Source: Bradyrhizobium huanghuaihaiense (GTDB lineage: Bacteria > Pseudomonadota > Alphaproteobacteria > Rhizobiales > Xanthobacteraceae). From it: a DNA stretch of 64,000 bases. The notes beneath the pieces were generated by a model. It was not told where the DNA came from and did no database searches. It saw nothing but the letters and a program-made list of their open reading frames with translations. Below, piece after piece: positions 34,440-42,449 of this stretch (positions are counted from its first letter, which is position 1; every line of letters begins with the position of its first letter). The DNA lies in contig NZ_VLLA01000003.1 in NCBI RefSeq assembly GCF_007830635.1, positions 310,001-374,000 of the forward strand, written 5' to 3'. The translations under genes and the position numbers were made by a program.

Positions 34440-34635
34440 CGCAGTCCCCAACGCACTTTCCCGGCGCATCCAATGCAGGTGCACTTAATGACGTGTAAAG
34501 AGCGCGCGGGCGCAGGTTCCATTCAGTGATTATGACAGTTTTAAGTCAGGTGTTGGTTAGTGCGCGTTAGAGACTATGACGGCTGTGCTTTGCGTATGCG
34601 TGATGAGATGGCGACAGCGTCGCGTCACTCTCGGT

Positions 34636-34756
34636 GTCGTCCTGGCGAAAGCCAGGACCCATAGCCACTGAACTTCGTGGTGGCGAACGCTGGTGGCCAC
34701 GCTGAACTTTGACGACGCCGACCGGGGTAATGGGTCCTGGCTTTCGCCAGGACGAC
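34636..34756. repeat. Palindromic repeat, family R6
   Basis: The outer arms GTCGTCCTGGCGAAAGCCAG and CTGGCTTTCGCCAGGACGAC are perfect 20-bp inverted copies, each itself a hairpin. The inner part also folds. One copy in the window. Confidence 0.9.
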
Positions 34757-34788
34757 GTTGGAGAGGTTTGGCGCGCCTGCATCAACAT

Positions 34789-34862
34789 CGTCATTGCGAG
34801 CGCAGCGAAGCAGTCTTTCCGCGGATACATTTCTGGATTGCTTCGCTGCGCTCGCAATGACG
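34789..34862. repeat. Palindromic repeat, family R1 (copy 2)
   Basis: Same arms as at 11406 (CGTCATTGCGAGCGCAGCGA and its complement) with a shorter variable centre. It lies 32 bp from the R6 repeat. Confidence 0.9.
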
Positions 34863-34889
34863 GAATGTGCAGGAGCGCCGTACATAACT

Positions 34890-35025
34890 CTCGTGTCCCG
34901 GACGCGCCGCAGCGTTCTTACGCTGCTGCGCAGAGCCGGGACCCAGAAGGCCACACCGCTTGCTGCTACATGGGCCCCGGCTCTGCAGCGCATCACTTCG
35001 TGCTGCGCAGCGTCCGGGGCACGAG
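34890..35025. repeat. Facing pair of R2 palindromic modules without a gene
   Basis: The left module runs from CGTGTCCCGGACG to GAGCCGGGACCCA. The right module, inverted, runs from TGGGCCCCGGCTC to GTCCGGGGCACGAG. The spacer is about 25 bases. The layout equals that at 12919 and the ends around the GIY-YIG gene. Confidence 0.85.
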
Positions 35026-35094
35026 ACCGTCGTTCGATGACCAACATAGGTTCGCGTCCTCGCGGCATGTTTCGCCCGAGCTTTGCCTCGATGC

Positions 35095-35635
35095 CTCACC
35101 CCCAGTGAAAGAGGGCGCAGGGAAGACCGGGTGCCGGCCGGGCACCCACGGTCCACTGTGCGAAAGGTGGCAACAAGGAATTTGCACAGCGGCATACAGG
35201 TGAAGCCAAACATCCGGCCTTCCCTGCGCAGTGGTTTTACGGCTTATGTCGCGCTCTCCCCGGGGAGCGATGCACTATTGCCCCCGTCGCCGTGCGGATG
35301 ACTGATGCGCGGACCCGGTCGGGCCGCAACATCACCGCAAGACTTGACGCACAGACCCCGGGCGTCAGGACCACACGATTTTGCCGTACGCGAACCGCAC
35401 CTGTCGCTGGCGCGAGGTCTTCGCTCACAGTTGCCTGCCCTGCGAAGCCTTTCGCGCCGGTGTGGCTCACGTCCACCGCCGCCCGGCCCGCGTTCGTGAC
35501 GATCGCGATACGCCCTCTTCCTTGGGCCGGAGTGCGCGCACTATCCGCCAATTCCGAATTTCGGTAAAGTGGAATATTTTTGGTGACGTGGATTGACCGA
35601 CAATTGGGGTGTTTTGCCCGACGGGCAGCGCAAGG
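35095..35635. repeat. Long dispersed non-coding repeat (about 540 bp)
   Basis: From CACCCCCAGTGAAAGAGG through CATCCGGCCTTCCCTGCGCA and ACCGCAAGACTTGACGCACA to TGTTTTGCCCGACGGGC. I recognise this as a multi-copy intergenic sequence of Bradyrhizobium and relatives whose reading frames are often mis-annotated as hypothetical proteins. No convincing gene lies in it, because all frames look equally random in codon use. The copy number must be checked against a genome. Confidence 0.6.
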
Positions 35636-35638
35636 TCT

Positions 35639-35719
35639 CGTAACCCGGATGAGCGAAGCGATATCCGGGGCCTCACGGCACCAGCGGTCCCGGGTGTCGC
35701 TTCGCTCATCCGGGCTACG
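35639..35719. repeat. Palindromic repeat, family R3 (copy 1)
   Basis: Left arm CGTAACCCGGATGAGCGAAG, right arm CTTCGCTCATCCGGGCTACG. Further copies are at 49933, 51261 and 51839. Confidence 0.9.
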
Positions 35720-35734
35720 AGGCAGTGCGCCCGG

Positions 35735-35929
35735 CTAGTCCTCGCTCGACGCCGCGGAGCGTTTGCGCAAGTGAGCTTGCGACAGCAGGAAAAACAACGC
35801 GCGCTCGCCGTGATATTTGGCGGCCGGCCGGGTGCGTTCGAACCCGTCGGCAAAGATCTTGCCGGACTGGTCGCACACCTGCCACCGCCAGCCGAACCGT
35901 TTGCGCCTGGTAAGGATCACTTCGAACAT
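35735..35929 (-). CDS. Small conserved protein, 64 aa (YegP/DUF1508-like)
   Basis: Starts MFEVILTRRKRFGWRWQVCD, then QSGKIFADGFERTRPAAKYH and ERALFFLLSQAHLR. The strand pattern (WxVxDxxGxxxxxGFxxR...A) resembles one unit of the DUF1508/YegP fold. The start is chosen at the ATG at 35929. An in-frame GTG at 35971 with a GGAGGAG downstream of it is less likely to be used. It lies just beside an R3 repeat, alone. The function is unknown. Confidence 0.6.
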   Translation of the reverse strand: MFEVILTRRKRFGWRWQVCDQSGKIFADGFERTRPAAKYHGERALFFLLSQAHLRKRSAASSED

Positions 35930-36230
35930 GCCGACGGGCTTGGTCCCTGCTCCTCCGGTCTCGCAGGCCACCAGCCTGCCCCGGCGTCCCCCATTGGACG
36001 GATGCTCGACATATAACGCAGCAGGATGGAAAGAGAATAAAATTGATTATCGGAATTACGTATCTTCCACCGGCCGTGACGACGTCGCGACGTCCGCGGA
36101 ATAAGCCGACGCTATCGGTGTTAACCGGCCTTGCGGTGACGCTTGATAGCGCTCGCACGCGTATTCAAACCGGAACACAAGACGTAAAGCACGGTAAGCA
36201 AACGCTCACCGAGGCCCACATCAACATCTG

Positions 36231-36579
<349 letters not shown>

Positions 36580-36607
36580 CTATTATCCGAGCCGGCGGCA
36601 GCCTCCT

Positions 36608-36687
36608 CGTCATTGCGAGCGCAGCGAAGCAATCCAGAGTGCCTCCGCGGAACGATTCTGGATTGCTTCGCTGCGCTCGCAATGACG
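36608..36687. repeat. Palindromic repeat, family R1 (copy 3)
   Basis: Arms identical to the copy at 11406. It lies directly beside the truncated end of the aldo/keto reductase remnant. Confidence 0.9.
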
Positions 36688-36734
36688 GTGTGGGGAGATC
36701 CGACGCTACATCCATCAGAGCAACTCGTGGAGAG

Positions 36735-36803
36735 TCCCCCTCACCCGGATTCCGCGCTTCGCGCGCATTCCAGGCCTCTCCCCGCAGGCGGGGAGAGGCG
36801 AAG
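36735..36803. repeat. Inverted repeat, family R7 (terminator-like)
   Basis: CCCTCACCCGGATTCCGCGC is followed by the hairpin CCTCTCCCCGC-AGG-CGGGGAGAGG. It sits three bases beyond the stop of the secreted protein gene and may serve as its terminator. Confidence 0.7.
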
Positions 36804-36805
36804 GA

Positions 36806-37879
36806 CTACCGCGCCACGACTTCCACTTCGCCGTCGACGCCGTTCACGACGTTGAAGCCACGCTCGTAGACCTTGCCCTCGTTCTTGGCGATGGCGCGGT
36901 ATTCGCCTTCGGAGAGCACGACGCGCGGGAAGGCACCGATCGATTCCTTGATGACGTCGCCGCCGGGCGTTAGCACCGACCAGGCGGTGTTGGCGAGCGC
37001 CTCGCCGCCCCTGTCGCTGACGAGCTTGAGCGTGATGACGGCGGCGCGGTGGGTGATGGTGACGTCGGTGAGCTTGCCGGCCTGGACGCGGATGTCCGAG
37101 CGCACCACCGAATTGGCATCGCCATAGTTGGAGACGATGTAATAGGTGCCCTCCGGGATCAGCACGACGTCGCCGGCGGCGACGTTGGGCACCAGCGAGG
37201 CACGCTCGCCGGATTCGAACTGGCTGCCCTTGTAGATCGCAAACGAGATCTGGTTCTGCGGAATGCGGCTGGTGCCGACGCGGCCTTCGATGCGTAAGCC
37301 CCCCGCCGGCAGCACGAAGGATTCGCGATCGGTCTCGGCCTTGAGGCTGACGGTGCGCACCGCGCTGACGAGGCCGAAGGCGACGTGGACGACGTAGTTG
37401 CCGGGCGGCAGCACGATGTTCGGCGTGGCGCTGCGGTCCTCTTTGATCAGCTTGAAGGTGCCGTTCTCGTCGGGACGGTCGGCAAACACCCGCCAGACCA
37501 GGCCGCTGCTGATCGGAGCGGAATCCTTGCCGTATCTCGCGGTCAGCGACAGCACACCCTGGCCGGGCACGGCCGCATTGAGCGGCGCGGCGGGTGGCAC
37601 GGTCGTGACCGCGGGCGGCGGCATGCTGGGCGTCACCGGCTGGGTCAGGGTGGGCGGCAGACTCGGCGGGCCGGCCCCCGGGCCGGAAGGGGGCGCCAAG
37701 CTGACGGCGCCACCGGGATCTGGCACCGAAGCCGGGGGCACCGGCGGCGGGCGATCGGAGAAAAGCTGCGCCTGCGCAGCGTTTTGGCCTGATGTCACGA
37801 GGCAGGCAGCAAGGATCAGCGCCGGCAGCAGCCTGCCGCTGCGCCGCCATCCGATGATGCCGTCACCCCCGCGTGTCAT
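36806..37879 (-). CDS. Conserved secreted protein with Pro-rich linker, 357 aa
   Basis: The signal peptide (about 14-37, AAQAQ) is followed by a long Pro/Ser/Gly-rich linker (40-105). Repeated beta-sandwich-like segments come next: VLPPGNYVVHVAFGLVSAVR, LIPEGTYYIVSNYGDANSVV and VLSEGEYRAIAKNEGKVYER. These look like carboxypeptidase-regulatory (CNA-B-like) repeats that bind or present other proteins at the cell surface. I know no function. It is monocistronic and divergent from the patatin gene. Confidence 0.75.
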   Translation of the reverse strand: MTRGGDGIIGWRRSGRLLPALILAACLVTSGQNAAQAQLFSDRPPPVPPASVPDPGGAVSLAPPSGPGAGPPSLPPTLTQPVTPSMPPPAVTTVPPAAPLNAAVPGQGVLSLTARYGKDSAPISSGLVWRVFADRPDENGTFKLIKEDRSATPNIVLPPGNYVVHVAFGLVSAVRTVSLKAETDRESFVLPAGGLRIEGRVGTSRIPQNQISFAIYKGSQFESGERASLVPNVAAGDVVLIPEGTYYIVSNYGDANSVVRSDIRVQAGKLTDVTITHRAAVITLKLVSDRGGEALANTAWSVLTPGGDVIKESIGAFPRVVLSEGEYRAIAKNEGKVYERGFNVVNGVDGEVEVVAR

Positions 37880-38123
37880 GTTCCCTGCTTTTCACCGAAA
37901 ACGCGGCAAATTCAAGCCTCGGATATCCCAGGAAATACGGCCCCGATCCAATCTTTGGAACCCGGCTGACGCCGCATGATTAGACTTAAGGCAACAGCCC
38001 TCGCCATACTCCTGCCCAGCGCCTTTTCCAAAGCGGCATAAACCATGCTTCGCCCCTGATATGGCGGAGCGCAAGTGGGATGCCTAGTCTGGCGGCGGGC
38101 TGTCCCAGCGTAGGAGAGTTTTA

Positions 38124-39188
38124 GTGCTGGAGATCTTGAAGGGCCGCGGCTCGAACGGCTCCAACGGCGAGCAAGCCGGCGAAAAAGTCGGCGAAAAAGT
38201 CGGTGAGAAGGTCGGCTTGGGGAGCATCCGCCGGCCGGTCATTGGCCTCGCGCTCGGCGGCGGCGCGGCGCGCGGCTTTGCCCATATCGGGATCCTGAGG
38301 ACCCTGATTGCCAACGGCATCGTGCCCGACGTCGTGGTCGGTACCTCGATCGGCGCCGTGGTCGGCGGCCTCCATGCGGCCGGTCGGCTCGATACGTTCG
38401 AAGAGTGGGGGCGCAGCCTGCAGGGCATGCGCAACATCCTCGGCTATCTCGACATCCGCCTCAACGGCTCCGGCCTGATCGGCGGCGAGAAGCTGGCAAC
38501 CCGGCTCGAGAAGGCGATCGGCCAAACCCTGATCGAGGACCTGCCCGTCAAGTTCGCCGCTGTTGCGACCGAGGTCCGCACCGGCCACGAGATCTGGCTG
38601 ACGCGCGGCCGCATGGTCGACGCGATGCGGGCGTCCTACGCCCTGCCCGGCATCTTCTCACCGGTCCTGATCGGCGACCGCTGGCTGGTCGACGGCACGC
38701 TGGTCAATCCGGTGCCGGTCTCGGCCGCCCGGGCGCTCGGCGCCGAAATCGTCATCGCCGCAAATCTTTCCAGCGACGTCTTCACCCATTCCACGACGAT
38801 CCATGCGCATGGCGCGGCGCCCGCCCCGGTCGTCTCCGAGGCCGAGGCGACGCCGACCAAGCGGCGCTTTCCGCGCCTGTTCTCGCCCGAGAAGACCATG
38901 AAGCGCGAGTTCTTCGGCGGCGGCGGACGGCCCGGCATCTCCTCGGTGATGGTCGATGCGTTCAACATCATGCAGGACCGCATCACCCGCGCGCGCCTCG
39001 CCGGCGATCCGCCCGATATGTTGATCACGCCGAGGGTCGGCCACTTCGGCTGGTTCGACTTCCACCGCGGCGAGGACCTGATCGCGCACGGCACGCGCGC
39101 CGCCGAGCGCGCGCTGGAGTCGATCCAGGAGGCGATCGATGTGCTCGCGCCGGCGCCCGCGGGCCACGCGCCCAAAGCGGGCGAGTAA
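38124..39188 (+). CDS. Patatin-like phospholipase (RssA family)
   Basis: 354 aa with a Ser-Asp catalytic dyad. The oxyanion motif is LALGGGAARGFAHIG, the nucleophile is in VVVGTSIGAVVGGL (GxSxG), and the aspartate is in LVDGTLVNPVPV (DGT in place of DGG). The GTG start at 38124 is followed by a small tandem repeat (GEKV three times, residues about 19-30). It probably hydrolyses phospholipids or lysophospholipids at the cytoplasmic membrane. It stands alone. Confidence 0.9.
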   Translation: MLEILKGRGSNGSNGEQAGEKVGEKVGEKVGLGSIRRPVIGLALGGGAARGFAHIGILRTLIANGIVPDVVVGTSIGAVVGGLHAAGRLDTFEEWGRSLQGMRNILGYLDIRLNGSGLIGGEKLATRLEKAIGQTLIEDLPVKFAAVATEVRTGHEIWLTRGRMVDAMRASYALPGIFSPVLIGDRWLVDGTLVNPVPVSAARALGAEIVIAANLSSDVFTHSTTIHAHGAAPAPVVSEAEATPTKRRFPRLFSPEKTMKREFFGGGGRPGISSVMVDAFNIMQDRITRARLAGDPPDMLITPRVGHFGWFDFHRGEDLIAHGTRAAERALESIQEAIDVLAPAPAGHAPKAGE

Positions 39189-39207
39189 GGCGGACGCGTG
39201 GGGCTCG

Positions 39208-39636
39208 TCAGGCCGTCTTGATGTAGTCGCGCAGGGCTTCCTGCTCGGTCTCGTATTCGCGAACCCGCCATTTGACGATGTCGCCGATCGAGATCAGGCC
39301 GACCACCTTGCCGTTGTCGAGCACGGGCAGATGGCGGAACTTGCCTGTCGTCATCGTCTCCATCAGCTCGGCGACGGTGTCGGTCTCCTTGCAGGTGACG
39401 ACCTTGCGGGTCATGACCTCCGAGACCGGCTCCTCCAGCACGCCGGCGCCGCGGTCGCCGAGCACGCGCACGATGTCGCGCTCGGACAGGATGCCTTCCA
39501 GCCGGCTCTGGTTCATCACCAGCACCGCGCCGATTTTCTTCTCACCGAGCAGCTTGATCGCGGCCGACAGCTTGACGTCGGGCTCGACGCTCATGATCTG
39601 GTGGCCCTTGGTGTTGAGAATGGAACGTACCGTCAT
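39208..39636 (-). CDS. CBS-domain protein
   Basis: 142 aa with two CBS motifs in tandem. The first is about residues 8-62 (LNTKGHQIMSVEPDVKLSAA, LSERDIVRVLGDRG). The second is about 73-130 (VMTRKVVTCKETDTVAELME, RHLPVLDNGKVVGLISIGDI). Such stand-alone pairs bind adenine nucleotides and regulate partner enzymes. The start ATG at 39636 follows AGGGAGGCGGCA. It is convergent with the patatin gene. Confidence 0.92.
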   Translation of the reverse strand: MTVRSILNTKGHQIMSVEPDVKLSAAIKLLGEKKIGAVLVMNQSRLEGILSERDIVRVLGDRGAGVLEEPVSEVMTRKVVTCKETDTVAELMETMTTGKFRHLPVLDNGKVVGLISIGDIVKWRVREYETEQEALRDYIKTA

Positions 39637-39824
39637 TGCCGCCTCCCTGAATCGGAGCCGTCCGCTTTTGGCGGTCCGGACTTGTTCGCGAGTCTTCAAC
39701 TAACAGTTTTGGCGCGGGTTTCACGCTCGCGCACTTGTCGAAGCGCTGCCTCTATCGGCTTGTCGCTTCGGAACATTCTTCACGCGAATGATGGATGAAT
39801 TCGGGCCGGGCCGCAAGCACAGCT

Positions 39825-40631
39825 TCAAATGCGGTCTGAAACGTCCTGTGATGACGCATCCGCAGCATCGTTTCGCACGCGCGGCACGGGATCGAACAGC
39901 GCGAACAGCAACAGGCCGGCGAAGAAGCCGCCGATATGTGCCTGCCAGGCGACGCTCGTGGTTTCGGCATCGATGCCGATCGCGCCGACGCCAAAGATGA
40001 TGTTGACGCCGAACCAGACTGCGAGGAAGCCGACCACCCGCCCGTCGCGCAGCGCACACGACAGCGGCAGCGCGGGAACTTTTGCGGCGGTATCGGCGTC
40101 CGAACGGCTGAAGGAGAGGAAGCTGCCGCGGGCGAAGGCGAAGCGGATCGCGGCTGCCATCGCGCCCGACACCGAGGCCGAAGCGCCGATCATCGGCGCC
40201 ACCGCATGCTCATGGGTGACGAGATGGGCAAGCGCGCCGGCCGCCGCCGTCACCGCCATGAAGACGAAGAACCTGACCGCGCCGAAGCGCCGCGCCAGCG
40301 CGCTGCCGAACGGCAGCAGCCACAGCACGTTGAAGCCGAGATGGGTCAGGTTGGCATGCAGCAGCGAATAGGTGACGAAGCTCCAGACCTTGGCGCCGGC
40401 GCCGCCGGGGATCTGCAGGTTGAGCAGCGAGGAATCGTAGCGCTTCGGGATGAAGCCGAAGACGTCGATGGTCCAGTTCTCGAGCTCCGGAGGCAGCAGC
40501 ACCCGCAGATGGATCAGCGCCAGCAGGGCGATATAGGCGGTCAGCGCCACCGGCAGCGTCAGGATCGGCTCGCGCGGAGCCTCCTCATGGACAGCCGGCA
40601 CGTCCGGCGACGAATCTTGCGGGGAATCCAA
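39825..40631 (-). CDS. Rhomboid-family intramembrane serine protease
   Basis: Six to seven membrane helices. Family marks are HANLTHLGFNVLWLLPFGS, the nucleophile region IGASASVSGAMAA (GxS) and the later histidine in WQAHIGGFFAGLLLF. It would cut membrane helices inside the bilayer. No in-frame ATG exists near the N-terminus. I place the start at a TTG at 40631, but a TTG at 40709 or a GTG near 40602 are possible. The sequence from 40701 upstream belongs to the GIY-YIG repeat element, which may have displaced the native promoter and start. Confidence 0.8.
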   Translation of the reverse strand: MDSPQDSSPDVPAVHEEAPREPILTLPVALTAYIALLALIHLRVLLPPELENWTIDVFGFIPKRYDSSLLNLQIPGGAGAKVWSFVTYSLLHANLTHLGFNVLWLLPFGSALARRFGAVRFFVFMAVTAAAGALAHLVTHEHAVAPMIGASASVSGAMAAAIRFAFARGSFLSFSRSDADTAAKVPALPLSCALRDGRVVGFLAVWFGVNIIFGVGAIGIDAETTSVAWQAHIGGFFAGLLLFALFDPVPRVRNDAADASSQDVSDRI

Positions 40632-40732
40632 GGCAGCTTCGCTTTCAGGCGCGATCGGAGCGACAGGCTTGGAGATAGTCGCCTTTGCAGGCCTTGCGCA
40701 AGTGCACAAAAGGAAAAGGTGGGATGGGGCTC

Positions 40733-40876
40733 GGCCAACACTGGGCCCCGGCTCAGCAGCGCACCGCTGAAGAAGCGCTGCGCTGCGTCCGGGGCACGGA
40801 TAGCTGCCAGCCGGCTTCATCTCGTGTCCCGGACAAGGCGCGGCACGAAGTGACGCGCCGCAGAGCCGGGACCCAG
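40733..40876. repeat. R2 palindromic modules left of the GIY-YIG gene
   Basis: Two modules stand back to back. The first is inverted (TGGGCCCCGGCTC to GTCCGGGGCACGG). The second is forward (CTCGTGTCCCGGAC to GAGCCGGGACCCA). About 20 bases lie between them. Confidence 0.85.
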
Positions 40877-40933
40877 ATTGGCGGCACGTTCGAACCGTGC
40901 AATCTTAGGTAGTTCAATTTTCGGACTTGGCCG

Positions 40934-41236
40934 ATGCAAACTGCCTTCTTCGTCTACATCCTGGCGAGCAAACGAAACGGCACGTTATATGTCGGCGTCA
41001 CCAACGACCTCGTCCGCCGGATGGTCGCCCACAAGGCCAAGCTCGTGCCCGGATTTACAAAGCAGTACGGGGTCACATTGCTCGTCTATTTCGAGACCTA
41101 TGGTTCCATCCTCGAAGCACGGGCGCGCGAACATTCGCTGAAGCGTTGGCGCCGCGCCTGGAAGCTTAAACTGATCGAAGATCTCAATCCGGACTGGCGC
41201 GATCTGACCGACGAACTGAGCTTTTGGGCTGGCTGA
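40934..41236 (+). CDS. Small GIY-YIG nuclease-family protein
   Basis: 100 aa, a single GIY-YIG domain. The two signature strands are FFVYILASKRNGTLYVGVTN (VYI and YVG, replacing GIY and YIG). The catalytic Arg is in DLVRRMVAHK, a Glu lies in EARAREHSLKRW, and the end is NPDWRDLTDELSFWAG. These stand-alone proteins are common and often multi-copy in alphaproteobacteria, and their cellular role is not settled. The gene has no other partner. It lies within palindromic modules and direct repeats, which suggests it travels with them. Confidence 0.92.
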   Translation: MQTAFFVYILASKRNGTLYVGVTNDLVRRMVAHKAKLVPGFTKQYGVTLLVYFETYGSILEARAREHSLKRWRRAWKLKLIEDLNPDWRDLTDELSFWAG

Positions 41237-41292
41237 CTGGGTCCCGGCTCTGCAGTGCATCGCTGACGCGCTGCACTGCGTCCGGGACACGA
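41237..41292. repeat. R2 palindromic module right of the GIY-YIG gene
   Basis: An inverted module, TGGGTCCCGGCTCTGCAG to GTCCGGGACACGA, begins directly after the stop codon of the nuclease gene. Confidence 0.85.
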
Positions 41293-41314
41293 AAGAGTGC
41301 ACAAAAGGAAAAGG

Positions 41315-41514
41315 CAGGGCCCTGGGAAAGCCCTGCCTGTCCGTGTCGGCCTTCCGATGCCCTAGGGAATGAAGGTGTATCCCCACCCCTCCCCGGCCCG
41401 TGGCCAAACTGTTTGACGCCCTGTGTACAGACCCCGCCGAGAACCTGGAGAAAAGCGGCGAGGCTTGCGACCGCGGTCACCATAGCAGGGCCGCGCGAGG
41501 CGCAAAGCGCATAG
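41315..41514. other. Gap right of the GIY-YIG element
   Basis: It holds a hairpin GCAGGG...CCCTGC (41313-41336) next to the right direct repeat. No convincing gene is seen on either strand. Confidence 0.35.
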
Positions 41515-41530
41515 TTAATTTAACGTTAAC
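41515..41530 (+). promoter_or_regulatory. CtrA box before the PAS-domain gene
   Basis: TTAATTTAACGTTAAC is an exact TTAA-N7-TTAAC match, about 150 bp upstream of the PAS gene start. The inner TTAACGTTAA is also palindromic. Confidence 0.5.
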
Positions 41531-41630
41531 GACGCAAAGACCGCCTTAACAGGCGCGAAAACGCCCCCGCGGCATGGACGCTGCAAATCCCCTCCTGCAC
41601 AACAACAGAAGGGATCGCGGGTGCACTGAA

Positions 41631-41650
41631 GCGGGACAGATCTGTCCCGC
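41631..41650. promoter_or_regulatory. Perfect 20-bp palindrome before the PAS-domain gene
   Basis: GCGGGACAGA-TCTGTCCCGC is perfectly symmetrical without a spacer and lies 30 bp upstream of the ATG at 41680. A dimeric repressor site is more likely than a hairpin, because there is no loop. Confidence 0.5.
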
Positions 41651-41679
41651 GAGGTTGCGCCCCGGGGTTAGCGTCAGCC

Positions 41680-42234
41680 ATGAAACATCCGTCGAGCCGC
41701 GCATTTTTCGCGTATTGGGACAAGAAGCGCGGTACTGCGCGGGCCCCTGACCGGGCCGACATCGATCCGGCCGCGGTGCGCGGCCTGCTCGGCGACATCT
41801 TCGTGCTGTCCTGCGAGCCCAATCTCGGCTTCCCCTTCCGCGTTGCCGGCACCCGTGTCTGCGCGCTTGCCGGGACCGACCTCAAGGACCGGAGCTTTGC
41901 GGCGTTGTTCACGCCAGCCAGCCGCAGCGAGATCGAGGACATCGCGACCATCGTCGCCGACGAGACGCTTGGTGCGATCGCCGGCGTCACCGCCACACGC
42001 GAGGACGGTAGCAAGGCGCATCTCGAACTCCTGCTGCTGCCCTTCAACGCCCGCCCGCATACGCCGGTGAGCGTCACCGGCGTGCTCGCGCCGTTCGACG
42101 ACGAATGCGGCGCGCTTTCAGCCTTCACCCTCACCTCCTGGCGCTACCTGCACCAGCCGGAGAAGCTGCTGCCGCGCGCGATCCGCAAACTGCAGATCGC
42201 CCGCGGGCTGATGGTGTATGAGGGGCTGCGCTAG
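41680..42234 (+). CDS. PAS_5-type PAS-domain protein
   Basis: 184 aa. One PAS fold of the PAS_5 type (rhizobial stand-alone PAS): the N-terminus is HPSSRAFFAYWDKKRG, followed by RGLLGDIFVLSCEPNLGFPF and RVAGTRVCALAGTDLKDRSF, and the end is LTSWRYLHQPEKLLPRAIRK. No output domain is fused to it. It may sense a ligand or regulate a partner. Caulobacter MopJ, a cell-cycle regulator, is a relative by type; that similarity is inference. A CtrA box and a palindrome lie upstream. Confidence 0.85.
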   Translation: MKHPSSRAFFAYWDKKRGTARAPDRADIDPAAVRGLLGDIFVLSCEPNLGFPFRVAGTRVCALAGTDLKDRSFAALFTPASRSEIEDIATIVADETLGAIAGVTATREDGSKAHLELLLLPFNARPHTPVSVTGVLAPFDDECGALSAFTLTSWRYLHQPEKLLPRAIRKLQIARGLMVYEGLR

Positions 42235-42449
42235 GAGCGGCGCTCGCGTCAGACGCGCAGCTTTGCACACGGCCGGCCCGATCTTCGAAGGCTTGATCGA
42301 GATCAAACGCATTCGCGCACCGGCTTGCCAATACGTCAGCGGAACCTTAGCTTTTAAGACGAGTTTATTCGTTTGCCGTGGCAAGCGGCAGCGCAGCTCG
42401 ATTGGTGAAGATGCGTCTGCCGGGCGTCCGTCCAGGGAAAATTCCCGTG

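Larger units (their letters stand above)
40701..41314. mobile_element. GIY-YIG gene inside R2 palindromic modules, flanked by 19-bp direct repeats
   Basis: The perfect 19-bp direct repeat AGTGCACAAAAGGAAAAGG lies at 40701-40719 and 41296-41314. Between them, in order, are one inverted R2 module, one forward R2 module (ending GAGCCGGGACCCA at 40876), the GIY-YIG gene, and one inverted R2 module (from TGGGTCCCGGCTC at 41240 to GTCCGGGACACGA). The modules face each other across the gene as they do in the two gene-less copies. The direct repeats look like a target-site duplication or the scar of a recombination. No transposase is present. Confidence 0.6.

Noticed and set aside
35083..35570. Several overlapping 70-100-residue frames between 35.0 and 35.6 kb
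   Set aside because: They lie in the dispersed repeat, overlap in all frames, and resemble the false hypothetical proteins known from such repeats.
34636..35719. Possible CRISPR array because of several repeats close together
   Set aside because: The repeats belong to different palindromic families, have no regular spacing or unique spacers, and no cas genes are present.
41184..41483. A 99-residue minus-strand frame across the right R2 module
   Set aside because: Most of it is repeat sequence read through. Only the first 40 codons are unique and they show no coding pattern.
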